Under the pieces are notes generated by a model. That model did not search any database and was not told the DNA's origin. It saw only the letters and a program-made list of their open reading frames with translations. Positions 26,181 through 34,742 of a stretch of 64,000 bases of DNA are shown piece by piece. The stretch comes from Alteriqipengyuania lutimaris (lineage in GTDB: Bacteria; Pseudomonadota; Alphaproteobacteria; Sphingomonadales; Sphingomonadaceae). Where the stretch lies: contig NZ_QRBB01000001.1 in NCBI RefSeq assembly GCF_003363135.1, positions 744,001-808,000 of the forward strand. The letters are read 5' to 3'. Position 1 is the stretch's first letter; the number at the start of each line of letters is the position of its first letter. Made by a program: the position numbers and the translations under genes.

Positions 26181-27122
26181 ATGCGCCAGCTTCCTCCGCT
26201 TGCAGCCGTCAGGGCGTTCGAAGCCGCCGCGCGGCATCGCAACTACACCCGCGCCGGGGAGGAACTGGGGCTGACGCAGGCGGGCGTGAGCTACCAGATC
26301 AAGAGCCTCGAACAGCGCGTGGGCACCGTTCTGTTCGTGCGCGAAGGCCGCGCGATGCGGCTGACCCCGGCGGGCGAGGCGTTGGCGCAGCGGGTCTCGC
26401 AGGCCTTCACGACGATGGAGAGCGCCTTCGCCGCGCTCGCCAAGACCGAGGAGCAGGTGCTCTCGATCGCCTGCTTCCAGACCTTCGCGACCAAGATCCT
26501 CGCGCCGCGCCTCGGCTCCTTCCAGCTTGAGCATCCGGAAATCGCGGTGCGGCTGGTGGTGGGGGACGCGTTCGTCGATCTTGAGGCGGGCGAATGCGAC
26601 CTCGCGATCAGGCTGTCGCGCGAAGAGCCGGTGGGATTGCAGGTGCATCGACTCAACCGCCTCGGCATCGCACCTTTCGCCAGCCCGGGGTTCGTCGCGG
26701 CGCACGAAATCCTGCAAGCGGAAGATCCGGACATCGCGGAAGACCAGCGCATCTCGCCCAATAATGTCTGGTGGCGCGAATGGGACGATGCGCGCTGCGC
26801 CTCGCACGAGATGACGGAGCGGCAGCCGCGCGGGCTCGAATTCGATTCACAGCAGCTCGATGCCGCCGCCGCGATCAGCGGAAACGGCGTCGCGATCCTT
26901 GCACCGACACTCTTCCACACCGAGCTGACCGATGGCCGGCTCGTCCGGGTCGGCACCCGCATCGTGCGTCCGGGCGGCTATTTCCGCCTGCTCTACCCCG
27001 AGGTCCGCGGTCATTCCCCCAAAGTGCGCGCCTTCCGCCAATGGCTGATGCGCGAGATCGAGCCGTGCCTCGCGGCTGACCCGGGGTGCCGGGAGGATTG
27101 GGAGAGAGCGAGCCGGGGGTGA
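26181..27122 (+). CDS. LysR-family transcriptional regulator (GcvA-like)
   Basis: The 313-residue protein opens with a GcvA-type helix-turn-helix (LPPLAAVRAFEAAARHRNYT, LGLTQAGVSYQIKSLEQRVG) and continues with a substrate-binding domain (RLVVGDAFVDLEAGECDLAI; AAAISGNGVAILAPTLF). Such regulators control one or a few nearby genes, often divergent. Here the divergent neighbour is the UrcA gene (start 26079), with 101 bases between them holding the likely shared promoter. Target and ligand are unknown. Confidence 0.9.
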   Translation: MRQLPPLAAVRAFEAAARHRNYTRAGEELGLTQAGVSYQIKSLEQRVGTVLFVREGRAMRLTPAGEALAQRVSQAFTTMESAFAALAKTEEQVLSIACFQTFATKILAPRLGSFQLEHPEIAVRLVVGDAFVDLEAGECDLAIRLSREEPVGLQVHRLNRLGIAPFASPGFVAAHEILQAEDPDIAEDQRISPNNVWWREWDDARCASHEMTERQPRGLEFDSQQLDAAAAISGNGVAILAPTLFHTELTDGRLVRVGTRIVRPGGYFRLLYPEVRGHSPKVRAFRQWLMREIEPCLAADPGCREDWERASRG

Positions 27123-27412
27123 CGTGCTCTCGAAGGTTTCGGAGCAGTGCGGACAAGTCTGCGTCAAGTCGCTTAGGGCTGGCCTGTCAATGAAAGGGCG
27201 GCATCCAGCAATGTCTCGCTCGACAAGAGCCAGATCTGCGGCGCTGTGATCGCAGCCGACATGATCTCGCCTTTGCCCGCGCGGTCCAAGGGGACGTAAA
27301 AGCGCTGGTGGCGAGCCGCTGGCTAGAGCGAATCGAAACGCGTGAAGGGGCCAGAAGTCAATTGGAAGAGCGTTCTTGAAGCAACGCCAAAGCCCATCGA
27401 CGAAGCACTCGC

Positions 27413-27436
27413 TGTGGATAAGCACAGTTATCCACC
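27413..27436. promoter_or_regulatory. Inverted pair of DnaA-box sequences
   Basis: TGTGGATAA (27413-27421, a perfect DnaA box on the minus strand) and TTATCCACC (27428-27436, one mismatch on the plus strand) are separated by six bases. They also form an 8-bp inverted repeat (GTGGATAA / TTATCCAC). An AT-richer run (GTCAAAAGAAATTACTTGTA) follows. It might bind DnaA as a titration or regulatory site. The lack of further boxes argues against a full origin. Confidence 0.45.
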
Positions 27437-27596
27437 GTCAAAAGAAATTACTTGTATTGTCGAGGGCGCAGGATTTCCGCCGAGTCCCGAGTAGGCTTCG
27501 GTGCCCCTAGCTGGCAATATTACTTATCCGCGATTTCCACAGGCTTGTGCCCCTTGCGTGAGGCGGCAGCCTGATTCACATTAAGTATAGACAACG

Positions 27597-27624
27597 AAAA
27601 GCCGAGCCTCTTTCGAGGCCCGGC
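27597..27624 (-). terminator. Terminator-like hairpin on the minus strand, no known gene upstream
   Basis: On the minus strand, GCCGGGCCTC (27624-27615), loop GAAA and GAGGCTCGGC (27610-27601) form a 10-bp stem with one mismatch, followed by TTTT (27600-27597). It could end an unannotated minus-strand RNA that starts within or before the small bicistron region. Confidence 0.5.
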
Positions 27625-27743
27625 CCATCGTTCGCCGGGAAAGCCCTGAGGCCATCCGGTGCGAAACAGCTGCGTCAACAGCGTGTGCAACGTGCGCACG
27701 TTTGCTGCTTCGGTCAAGGCCTCGTAGATCGAAGGAGGTCCCC

Positions 27744-27878
27744 ATGGGACGTAAGGTGCCGCGCCAAACGGCGCATCGTAGTTCGGTGAACGGTCGTTTC
27801 GTAACCGAAAAGTTTGCAGACAGAAATCCACGAGAAACCGAAAAAGAGCGGATCAAGCGACCCGACTGGACTCGCTGA
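27744..27878 (+). CDS. 44-aa basic protein upstream of the KTSC gene
   Basis: ATG 27744 is preceded by a very strong Shine-Dalgarno (AAGGAGG at 27732-27738). The 44-residue product runs MGRKVPRQ... and contains SVNGRFVTEKFADRNPRET, which resembles a family of tiny bacterial proteins with an S-x-x-G-R-F-V-(S/T)-x-x-x-A motif. It is basic and soluble and its function is unknown. Its stop shares two bases with the start of the KTSC gene (TGATG), so both are translated together. Confidence 0.75.
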   Translation: MGRKVPRQTAHRSSVNGRFVTEKFADRNPRETEKERIKRPDWTR

Positions 27879-28078
27879 TGTTACGCGCAACATTTAGTTC
27901 CTCGGCGATTTCAAGCGCGAGCTACAACCCGGTAACAGGTGGCTTGCACATCGTTTTCACAAGTGGTCGGGGCTACGACTTTTGCGGTGTCCCCGAGGCG
28001 GTATGGCGGGGATTATGTTCCGCCGGGTCGACGGGCACTTTTTACAACGAGGTCATCCGCGACCACTACCAATGCTAA
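27878..28078 (+). CDS. KTSC domain protein
   Basis: The 66-residue protein is a single KTSC domain: SSAISSASYNPVTGGLHIVF, GYDFCGVPEAVWRGL, then TGTFYNEVIRDHYQC. The family motif is the SS-x-I-x-S/A-x-x-Y-x-P start plus the G-x-F/Y-F/Y-N end. KTSC domains occur alone or attached to RNA-binding or phage proteins, and no biochemical function is established. It is the second gene of a bicistron with the 44-aa protein. The hairpin at 28085-28111 would end the message. Confidence 0.85.
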   Translation: MLRATFSSSAISSASYNPVTGGLHIVFTSGRGYDFCGVPEAVWRGLCSAGSTGTFYNEVIRDHYQC

Positions 28079-28084
28079 CTTGGC

Positions 28085-28111
28085 GATGGAGGCTCTTTAT
28101 GGGCCTCCATC
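28085..28111. terminator. Hairpin between convergent KTSC gene and purD
   Basis: GATGGAGGC (28085-28093) and GCCTCCATC (28103-28111) form a perfect 9-bp stem with a nine-base loop. It lies 7 bases after the KTSC stop and overlaps the purD stop. It has no T-run, so it is a weak or bidirectional terminator, or only a roadblock. Confidence 0.5.
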
Positions 28112-29387
28112 ACCCCCGCTCCCGCTCCATTTCGCGCCAGCCGATATCGCGGCGGCAGAAGCCGTCGGGGAAGGTGATCGCGTCGACCGCCTGGTAGGCT
28201 GCGGCCTGCGCCTGCGTCACATTGGCCCCGCGCGCGGTCACGTTGAGCACGCGGCCTCCGCTCGAAACCAGCGTGCCGTCCTCCGTTCGCGCAGTGCCCG
28301 CGTGGAAGACCTTCGCGTCCTCGCTCTCCGCCGAGCCCAGATCGATCGTGCCGCCCTTCTTGGGCGTGCCCGGATAACCTTCTGCCGCCATCACCACGGT
28401 CAGCGCGGTGTCGTGCGAGAAGCGCACCGGGCCGGCGCTGGCCAGCTTGCCGGTCGCGCAGGCCATGAGCAGCGCGGCCAGATCGCCCTCGAAGCGCATC
28501 ATCAGCACCTGGCATTCGGGATCGCCGAAGCGGATGTTGTATTCGACCAGTTTCGGCCCCTGCTCGGTCAGCATCAGCCCGGCGTAGAGCACGCCCACGT
28601 AAGGCATGCCCTCGCTGCCGAGCGTGCGCACGGTGGGCGCGACGATTTCGCGCATCGCGCGGTCGATCAGGTCCTCGCTCAGCACCGGGGCGGGGCTGTA
28701 GGCGCCCATGCCGCCGGTATTGGGCCCGGTATCGCCTTCACCCACGCGCTTGTGATCCTGCGCGGTGCCGAAGGGCACGATGATCTCGCCATCGGTGAGT
28801 GCGAAGAAGCTCGCCTCCTCGCCCGCCATGAACTCCTCGATCACGACCTCCGACCCGGCGGAGCCGAACCTGCCGTCGAACATTTCGGACAGCGCCTGTT
28901 GCGCCTCCTCGCGCGTTTCAGCGATCACCACGCCCTTGCCCGCGGCCAGACCGTCGGCCTTAAGCACGAAGGGCGCATCGAAATGCTTCAAGGCCCCCCA
29001 TGCCGCCTCGAGCGAGGTCGCGCGTTCGTAGCGCGCGGTGGGGATATCGGCGCGCGCGCACAGGTCCTTGGTGAAGCCTTTGCTGCCTTCGAGCTGCGCG
29101 GCGGCCTTCGAGGGGCCGAAGACCGCGATGCCCTCGGCGCGCAGGTCGTCCGCCAGCCCCGCGACCAGCGGCGCTTCGGGGCCGATCACGACCAGCGCGA
29201 TGTCCTTCTCGTGGCAAAAGCCGATCACGGCCTTGTGATCGCCCGCATCGAGCGCGACAATGTCTGCCTGTTCTGCGATGCCCGGGTTGCCGGGCGTGGC
29301 ATAAAGCCTGGAACAGGAGGGTGCGGCAGCGAGCTTCCATGCGAGGGCATGTTCGCGGCCACCCGATCCGACCAGAAGGATGTTCAT
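28110..29387 (-). CDS. purD: Phosphoribosylamine-glycine ligase
   Basis: The 425-residue ATP-grasp enzyme makes glycinamide ribonucleotide in purine synthesis. It starts [20 protein letters not shown] (the usual PurD N-terminus) and contains [57 protein letters not shown] and [14 protein letters not shown]. Full length. Its ATG (29387-29385) overlaps the divergent xseA ATG by two bases, so each promoter must lie inside the other gene. purH is at 51418, far away. Confidence 0.97.
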   Translation of the reverse strand: MNILLVGSGGREHALAWKLAAAPSCSRLYATPGNPGIAEQADIVALDAGDHKAVIGFCHEKDIALVVIGPEAPLVAGLADDLRAEGIAVFGPSKAAAQLEGSKGFTKDLCARADIPTARYERATSLEAAWGALKHFDAPFVLKADGLAAGKGVVIAETREEAQQALSEMFDGRFGSAGSEVVIEEFMAGEEASFFALTDGEIIVPFGTAQDHKRVGEGDTGPNTGGMGAYSPAPVLSEDLIDRAMREIVAPTVRTLGSEGMPYVGVLYAGLMLTEQGPKLVEYNIRFGDPECQVLMMRFEGDLAALLMACATGKLASAGPVRFSHDTALTVVMAAEGYPGTPKKGGTIDLGSAESEDAKVFHAGTARTEDGTLVSSGGRVLNVTARGANVTQAQAAAYQAVDAITFPDGFCRRDIGWREMERERG

Positions 29388-30858
29388 GAGCGCTTCCCAA
29401 TTCGACGATTCCGATCCCTCGCTGCTAGCCGAGAGCCGCCCGGGCGACAATTCCGAGCCGCTCAGCGTCACCGATCTCTCGCGCAGCCTGAAGCGCGTGG
29501 TGGAGGACCGGTTCGGCTTCGTGCGGCTGCGCGGCGAATTGTCGGGCGTGAAGCGCGCGGCCTCGGGCCACCTCTATTGCAGCATCAAGGACGAGAAATC
29601 GGTCATCGACGGGGTGATGTGGAAGAGCGCGGCCCCGCGCCTCGCCTTCCGACCCGAGGATGGGGTGGAGGTGATCGCGAGCGGCAAGATCACCACCTAT
29701 GCCGGGCGCAGCAAATACCAGATCGTGATCGAACGCATGGAGCTGGCGGGCGAGGGCGCGCTGCTCGCGCTGCTGGAGAAGACCAAGGCGCGGCTGGAGG
29801 CGGAAGGGCTCTTCACGCCCGAGCGCAAGAAGCCGCTGCCGTTCCTCCCGCGCACCATCGGCGTGGTCACCTCGCCCACCGGCGCGGTGATTCGCGATAT
29901 CCTTCACCGCCTGTCGGACCGATTCCCGAGCCACGTGATCGTGTGGCCCGTGGTTGTACAGGGAGAGACCGCTAAGGGGCAGGTGAGTGCGGCTGTGCGT
30001 GGTTTCAACGCGCTTGAACACGCTGGTGCGGTGCCTCGGCCCGACCTGCTGATCGTGGCGCGCGGGGGTGGCTCGATCGAGGATTTGTGGGCCTTCAACG
30101 AGGAAGAGGTGGTCCGCGCGATCGCCGAATCGGAGATCCCGGTGATCTCCGCCGTGGGACACGAAACCGACACGACGCTGGCCGATTTCGCCGCCGACCA
30201 TCGCGCGCCCACCCCTACCGCCGCTGCCGAACGCGCGGTGCCGGTGCGCGCGGAACTGGCGAGCGCGATCGCCGATCTCGGCGCACGGCAGATGCGCTGT
30301 GCCTCGCGGCCCGTCACGCTCGGTCGCGAGCGGCTGGAAGCCTGTTCGCAGCGCCTGCCGCGGCCCGAGGCGCTGCTGCAGGCTTCCGCCCAGGCGCTCG
30401 ACGAGGCGACCGAGCGCCACCGCCGCGCGCTGGTCGACCGGGTCGGCATCGGACGCGCCGCGCTCGACCAGGCGGCGGCGCGGCTGACACCTGCGACGTT
30501 GGAATGGCGGGTCAATCAGGCAAAGGAGCGGCTCGCAAATGCGCGTCTGACGCCTGCCAGCCTGACGGCCCGTCTGGAGCGTGCGACCGAACGTCTCGGC
30601 GCGCGGGTCACGCAGTTGCGCTCGCTCGATCCCGACGCGCCGCTCAAGCGCGGCTATGCGATGGTGTTCGAAGGGGCCGATGCACTCGTGCGCAGCGCAG
30701 CCGAGGCGAGAGCGGCAGGCGCGCTCAGCCTGAAATTCGCCGACGGCCGTGTGGCCGCCACCGCCGGCGACGCACCGCCCGCTGCCCCGCCTGCTCCCCG
30801 CCCGAAGTCGAAGCGGAAAAGCCCTCCGCCGCCCCCGGGGCAGGGCGACCTGTTCTGA
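29386..30858 (+). CDS. xseA: Exodeoxyribonuclease VII large subunit
   Basis: The 490-residue protein has the N-terminal OB-fold ([29 protein letters not shown]), the nuclease core ([60 protein letters not shown]), a long helical region and a C-terminal LKRGYAMV element. It degrades single-stranded DNA with the small subunit XseB, which is not in this window. A Pro/Lys-rich tail ends GQGDLF. ATG 29386 fits homologues ([10 protein letters not shown]); an alternate ATG lies two codons upstream at 29380. Confidence 0.95.
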   Translation: MSASQFDDSDPSLLAESRPGDNSEPLSVTDLSRSLKRVVEDRFGFVRLRGELSGVKRAASGHLYCSIKDEKSVIDGVMWKSAAPRLAFRPEDGVEVIASGKITTYAGRSKYQIVIERMELAGEGALLALLEKTKARLEAEGLFTPERKKPLPFLPRTIGVVTSPTGAVIRDILHRLSDRFPSHVIVWPVVVQGETAKGQVSAAVRGFNALEHAGAVPRPDLLIVARGGGSIEDLWAFNEEEVVRAIAESEIPVISAVGHETDTTLADFAADHRAPTPTAAAERAVPVRAELASAIADLGARQMRCASRPVTLGRERLEACSQRLPRPEALLQASAQALDEATERHRRALVDRVGIGRAALDQAAARLTPATLEWRVNQAKERLANARLTPASLTARLERATERLGARVTQLRSLDPDAPLKRGYAMVFEGADALVRSAAEARAAGALSLKFADGRVAATAGDAPPAAPPAPRPKSKRKSPPPPPGQGDLF

Positions 30859-30898
30859 AGAGGGTGTTTCGGCGCGGCAGGATTGCTATATCACCTGC

Positions 30899-31102
30899 AT
30901 GCTTACCACTTCCAGCGATCAGCCCGCGCGGCTCCAGTTCGGTCCCAACTCCTTCCGCGTGCTGCGCAGCGGGCGCTTCGTGCCCTGCGCGGTGACCGGC
31001 GAGCCGATCCCGCTCGAAAACCTGCGCTACTGGAGCGCGGAGCACCAAGAAGCCTATGCCAGCTGCGAGATCGCGACCCGCCGCCTGACCGGCCAGGCGT
31101 GA
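30899..31102 (+). CDS. DUF2093 protein
   Basis: The 67-residue protein fits DUF2093, a small alphaproteobacterial family: ARLQFGPNSFRVLRSGRFVP, CAVTGEPIPLENLRYWSAEH and the EAYASCEIATRR end. Two cysteines (C33 and C58, approximate) are conserved and could bind metal. It stands between xseA and the M23 peptidase on one transcript, an arrangement I recall from related genomes. Function unknown. Its stop forms GTGA with the next gene. Confidence 0.9.
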   Translation: MLTTSSDQPARLQFGPNSFRVLRSGRFVPCAVTGEPIPLENLRYWSAEHQEAYASCEIATRRLTGQA

Positions 31103-32043
31103 GCCTCTCCTTCCCGAAAACGGCTGTCGGCGCGCTTGCCGTTCTGGTGCTGGCGGGCAGCTGCTCGACCGCCGACTCGCTCGAAACTCCGAGCGAGACG
31201 GTCCAGCCGGTCGCCGCGCCGGCCAGTCCGACGCCTGCGCCTACCGCCAGCCCCACTCCGACACCGGCTCCTGCCCCCGCTCGCGCGACCTTCACTTTTC
31301 GCGGTGAGCTGGAGCAGGGAGGCTGGATTCGCGGCCGCGTGCCGAGCAATACGCGCAGCGCGCGGCTGGGCGAGCAAGCGATCGGCTTCGACGAGGATGG
31401 CTATTTCTTCGCCGCATTCGATCGCGACCAGGGCCCGCAGGCGGAGCTGGTCGCCGTGCTCGACGATGGCCGCACGGTTTCGAGCCCGCTGACCGTCGCG
31501 CCGCGCGACTGGAATCTCGAATATGTGAATGTCCCCTACCGCGCAGGCCGCAGCAGCGCCGAATTCCAGCGGCTGCGTGAGGGCGAGATCGCGCAGATCG
31601 TCGCCGCGCGCGCGCAGGAGACCGGCGCGCAAGGGTGGCGGCAGGATTTCATCTGGCCCGCGACCGGGCGCATTTCGGGCCGCTTCGGTTCGCAGCGCGT
31701 CTATCAGGGCAAGCCAGGCCCCTATCACTCGGGGCTCGACATCGCACAGCCGACGGGAACGCCCTATCAGGCGCCCGCCGACGGGGTGGTGACGCTGGTG
31801 GCGCAGGACCCCTTCACGCTGGAGGGCAGGCTGCTGATGATCGACCACGGGATGGGGTTGAACAGCGCCTTCCTGCATTCGGCGACCACCGTGGTGCGCG
31901 AAGGCCAGAAGGTGCGGCAGGGGCAGTATCTCGGGACGATCGGCGCCACCGGACGCGCGACGGGGCCGCATCTGCACTGGAGCCTCAAGTGGCGCGATTC
32001 GCGGCTCGATCCGCTGCTGTTCCTGGGACCGATGCCGGACTGA
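31099..32043 (+). CDS. M23 family metallopeptidase (lipoprotein)
   Basis: The 314-residue protein begins at GTG 31099 within the DUF2093 stop. VGALAVLVLAGSC is a lipoprotein signal (AGSC). A Thr/Pro/Ala-rich linker (about 35-60) leads to a beta domain, then the LytM/M23 domain with YHSGLDIAQPTG (His and Asp zinc ligands), IDHGMGLNSAFLHS and GPHLHWSLKW (H-x-H). It probably cleaves peptidoglycan cross-links or activates amidases in the periplasm. All zinc ligands appear present. Confidence 0.92.
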   Translation: MSLSFPKTAVGALAVLVLAGSCSTADSLETPSETVQPVAAPASPTPAPTASPTPTPAPAPARATFTFRGELEQGGWIRGRVPSNTRSARLGEQAIGFDEDGYFFAAFDRDQGPQAELVAVLDDGRTVSSPLTVAPRDWNLEYVNVPYRAGRSSAEFQRLREGEIAQIVAARAQETGAQGWRQDFIWPATGRISGRFGSQRVYQGKPGPYHSGLDIAQPTGTPYQAPADGVVTLVAQDPFTLEGRLLMIDHGMGLNSAFLHSATTVVREGQKVRQGQYLGTIGATGRATGPHLHWSLKWRDSRLDPLLFLGPMPD

Positions 32044-32118
32044 GCACCGACGGAAAATGCCGAATCAGGCGGGTATGGCTTTGCGGCCTGACACACCTGA
32101 CACACTGTCCAAGGGGAG

Positions 32119-32147
32119 AAAAACCGCGCAGCCGAACGGCGCGGTTT
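32119..32147 (-). terminator. Rho-independent terminator downstream of rpmB
   Basis: On the minus strand, AAACCGCGC (32147-32139), a nine-base loop and GCGCGGTTT (32129-32121) form a perfect 9-bp stem that runs into TTTTT (32123-32119). It lies about 160 bases beyond the rpmB stop. The rest of the 260-base gap to the M23 gene shows only a short direct repeat (CTGACACAC twice, near 32089). Confidence 0.75.
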
Positions 32148-32304
32148 GCTAGCGGAATCGACGGTGTGAAAGAGCCGCGTCTCAGCTAGCGCGGCAGGGC
32201 AATGTAGGACACCGGCGACCAGGACTGCTCAACTGACGACGGGCGCGATCGCTGACTATGCGAACGCGCCCAGGTCGTTTCCGTAATGCGAAAGCCGGGA
32301 AGGC

Positions 32305-32595
32305 TCAGGCGGCTTCCTTGGCCGCCTTCTTCAGCTCGCGCTTCACCTTGAGGGCGCGCGCGGAAAGCTTTTCGTCCTTGGTCTTGAGCAACCAGTTGTC
32401 GAGACCGCCATTATGCTCGACCGAACGAAGACCCTGCGTCGAAACGCGGAACTTGAAGCTGCGGTCCAGCTTCTCGCTCAGCAGCGTGACGTTCTGCAGG
32501 TTGGGCAGGAACACACGCTTGGTCTTGTTGTTCGCGTGGCTGACATTGTGGCCGACCTGGCGGCCCTTGCCGGTCAGTTCGCAGATGCGCGACAT
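32305..32595 (-). CDS. rpmB: 50S ribosomal protein L28
   Basis: The 96-residue L28 has the conserved start [20 protein letters not shown] and the [17 protein letters not shown] block, followed by [20 protein letters not shown] and a Lys-rich C-terminus ([12 protein letters not shown]). It binds 23S rRNA near the exit site. Length is normal for alphaproteobacteria. No Cys zinc ligands are present beyond C5, so it is the zinc-independent form. It is transcribed alone, with a terminator at 32119-32147. Confidence 0.96.
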   Translation of the reverse strand: MSRICELTGKGRQVGHNVSHANNKTKRVFLPNLQNVTLLSEKLDRSFKFRVSTQGLRSVEHNGGLDNWLLKTKDEKLSARALKVKRELKKAAKEAA

Positions 32596-32787
32596 GGCTT
32601 ATCTCTTCTCAAAAAAGGTGATCGGTCTGTGCCGGAAAGTCGCCGCGCTTAGCGGCCATTTTCCGAATTGTCAACCAAAAGCGCTCTATTTGCTCGGCCC
32701 AAGTGCGGCTTTACGCATGAGACAGCCTGCTTTACGCCGCATTTGTCGAGCGGCCAAGCCGCGTTTGACCTAGCAGGAGACTTATCC

Positions 32788-33033
32788 ATGAAAGCCATCA
32801 TCACCGCCGCAGCACTTGGCACCGCCGCCCTCGCCCTTGCCGGCTGCGACGTCGAGCAGACCGAAGAAGCGGAAATGCCCGAAGTCGAAGGCGGCAACAT
32901 GCCCGAATACGACGTCGATACCGCGGATGTCGACGTGGACACCGACACGACCACCGAAGAGATCGAAGTGCCGACAATGGATGTCGACGTCGAAGAACCC
33001 GGCGAAGAAGCCAACGCCGAAGCGGAAGACTGA
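32788..33033 (+). CDS. Small, very acidic lipoprotein
   Basis: The 81-residue product starts MKAIITAAALGTAALALAGC with a lipobox (LAGC). The mature 62 residues are almost all Glu, Asp, Val and Thr, including repeated VDVDTDT, VDVEE blocks, with no Cys or Trp. A Shine-Dalgarno (GCAGGAGA) precedes ATG 32788. The composition suggests an unfolded, highly charged outer-membrane anchored peptide that could bind cations, but this is inference. It precedes tadA by 47 bases on the same strand. Confidence 0.75.
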   Translation: MKAIITAAALGTAALALAGCDVEQTEEAEMPEVEGGNMPEYDVDTADVDVDTDTTTEEIEVPTMDVDVEEPGEEANAEAED

Positions 33034-33080
33034 TTTCCGAACATCGGGGGGAGCGTACGGCGCGCTTCCCCACCCCCTTC

Positions 33081-33509
33081 ATGCAGGCCGCGCTGGAACA
33101 GGCGCGCAAGGCTGCCGAGGCTGGCGAAGTTCCGGTGGGCGCGGTGGTCACGCGGCGTGGCGAGGTGATCGCCGCCGCGCATAACACCCCGCGCGGGCTC
33201 GCCGACCCGACCGCCCATGCCGAAATCCTCGCGCTGCGCGCGGCGGCCCGGGCGCTGGGGCAGGAACGGCTTGAGGGCTGCGACCTGTGGGTGACGCTGG
33301 AGCCGTGCGCGATGTGTGCCGGTGCCATCGCCCATGCGCGAATCGCGCGGCTGTATTACGCTGCTGCCGATCCCAAGGGCGGCGCTGTGGCCCACGGCGC
33401 CCGGGTCTTCGAGCATCCGCAGTGCCATCACCGGCCCGAAATCTATTCGGGCATGGGTGAGGAGGCGGCGGCTGGGTTGCTGCGCGATTTCTTCGGCACG
33501 AGGCGCTAG
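33081..33509 (+). CDS. tadA: tRNA-specific adenosine deaminase
   Basis: The 142-residue cytidine-deaminase-fold enzyme converts A34 to inosine in tRNA-Arg(ACG). The zinc and proton-shuttle motif is DPTAHAEILALR (H-A-E), and the two zinc cysteines are in LEPCAMCAGAIAHARI. Its start at ATG 33081 gives the usual N-terminus MQAALEQARKAAEAGEVPVG. It converges with the RNase T2 gene: their stops overlap on the shared CTAG at 33506-33509. Confidence 0.95.
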   Translation: MQAALEQARKAAEAGEVPVGAVVTRRGEVIAAAHNTPRGLADPTAHAEILALRAAARALGQERLEGCDLWVTLEPCAMCAGAIAHARIARLYYAAADPKGGAVAHGARVFEHPQCHHRPEIYSGMGEEAAAGLLRDFFGTRR

Positions 33510-34195
33510 AGTCCACGCCAGATTTTCGCGGGTGTCTCGTCGCTCGCGCCGCGAGCCGACCGCTCGCACGCCGCCGGAAGCCAGTCGCGTCCGTAACACA
33601 GCCGGATTTCTTCCAGCCAGCCGCGCTCGTTGAGCTGGACGGAGATCATCTCGCGCCGCCAGTTCGTGTTTGCGGCGATCCATGCCTCGCGGATGCGCCC
33701 TGCGGTGAGGTCGTCCTCGCGCGAAAGCCGGTCGAGGTCGGGCCAGTCGAGGCTGCGGTTGAGGATGCGGGTGATGCGGAAATAGAGGTCGGGCCGGTCG
33801 GCCATGCAGCTGCCGTGCTTGGCCCATTGCCGCATCGCGAGGCGGGCCGAGGGCTGGACGCACATCTGCCGGGCAAGCTGTGCGCCCGTGGGCCGGGCCC
33901 GGCGTGCGGAGCACCATTGCGGCCAGCTGCGCGCGCCCTGCGGCCACAACCCGTGCACGATCAGCCCGAAGCTCCCCCAGCGGCCCGAGCATTGCCGCGC
34001 GTGGCGCGGCGATTCGGTACGCGTGCGACAGAATTCAGGGCTCCAGCTCAGCGACAGGATATAGCCGGCGACGGGCATGGTCCGTGTCGGCCCATCGCGC
34101 GTGACGCCGGGCACGGACACGTTGCGCGGCAGATCGCACTGATAGCTCTGGGCCACGGCAGCGGCGGGCAGGGTTGCGGCGATCCACGCCAGCAT
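33506..34195 (-). CDS. RNase T2 family ribonuclease (exported)
   Basis: The 229-residue protein has a signal peptide (MLAWIAATLPAAAVAQS) and both T2 active-site blocks: CAS1 IVHGLWPQ and CAS2 QWAKHGSC, each supplying a catalytic histidine. Several cysteines (CDLPR, EFCRT, QCSGRW, MCVQ, SCMA, LCYGRD, ACERS) would form disulfides in the periplasm. T2 enzymes cut RNA without base preference and recover phosphate or nucleosides. An in-frame TTG 34213 with Arg-rich N-terminus is an alternative start. Confidence 0.9.
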   Translation of the reverse strand: MLAWIAATLPAAAVAQSYQCDLPRNVSVPGVTRDGPTRTMPVAGYILSLSWSPEFCRTRTESPRHARQCSGRWGSFGLIVHGLWPQGARSWPQWCSARRARPTGAQLARQMCVQPSARLAMRQWAKHGSCMADRPDLYFRITRILNRSLDWPDLDRLSREDDLTAGRIREAWIAANTNWRREMISVQLNERGWLEEIRLCYGRDWLPAACERSARGASDETPAKIWRGL

Positions 34196-34217
34196 CCCTG
34201 CGGCGCGCCGCAAGGCG

Positions 34218-34673
34218 CTAGGCCTCGTCGTGCGGGGTACCGGTTGCGGTCGGCTCGACCACATCGTCGGCGGGCTTTTCGTTCAGCCACCGGATCGCAT
34301 CTGCGCGGAAGAGCAGGGCGATCGCAATGGCATTGGCGATCAGCGAGAGCAGGCCGTAGATTTCGTAGAGCGGCGTCGGCCCCACGAAATAGCCGCCGAC
34401 ATTGACCAGCGAGAGGAGGAACAACGCGACCAGGATCCACTTGGCGATGGTGGAGCGCCGGCGCGACACGAAATACCACAGCGCCAGCCCGATCAGCGCG
34501 CCGATCACATAGCCTGCAATGCTGACTTCGGGCGGAACCGTCACTCCGCTTTCCGCCGATTGCCGGGCAAACTCTGCCTTCACGCTCGGATAGCTGGCGA
34601 TGAAGCCGAGGGCTCCGAGAAACATAGAGCCGAGATAGAACAGGTCGAAAAGCTTGATCGATTGCGGCCGCAC
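34218..34673 (-). CDS. Four-helix membrane protein, unknown function
   Basis: The 151-residue protein starts at GTG 34673 with GGGGGA eight bases upstream. It shows four hydrophobic segments (about 8-28, 50-68, 76-96 and 103-122), a cytoplasmic SRRRS loop and an acidic tail (EKPADDVVEPTATGTPHDEA). It recalls small DUF-type membrane proteins of sphingomonads; no family is certain. It ends a few bases before the RNase T2 gene, so they probably form one transcript, while nadC lies upstream on the same strand. Confidence 0.75.
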   Translation of the reverse strand: MRPQSIKLFDLFYLGSMFLGALGFIASYPSVKAEFARQSAESGVTVPPEVSIAGYVIGALIGLALWYFVSRRRSTIAKWILVALFLLSLVNVGGYFVGPTPLYEIYGLLSLIANAIAIALLFRADAIRWLNEKPADDVVEPTATGTPHDEA

Positions 34674-34742
34674 GGGCGGAATCCCCCTAAGTTATTGCAA
34701 ACGCAGTCGTGCAACATGCCGCGTGCCGGGGCAAGCGTCGCT

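Larger units (their letters stand above)
27123..27743. other. 620-bp stretch without a supported gene
   Basis: No open frame here has a Shine-Dalgarno, a family match and normal codon use. Two frames on the minus strand (27520-27831 and 27581-27856) lack all three. The segment is less GC-rich than its surroundings around 27400-27480 and 27520-27600. It holds an inverted pair of DnaA-box sequences (27413-27436) and a minus-strand terminator-like hairpin (27597-27624). Its right end is the leader of the small bicistron at 27744. Confidence 0.6.

Noticed and set aside
27123..27743. Replication origin
   Set aside because: Only two DnaA boxes are visible and none of the usual origin-neighbour genes (dnaA, hemE, parAB, gidA) is in the window.
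27520..27856. Two minus-strand frames (103 and 91 codons) in the gene-free stretch
   Set aside because: No Shine-Dalgarno, no recognisable domain, mutual overlap, and the terminator-like hairpin falls inside them. The plus-strand 44-aa gene explains the right end better.
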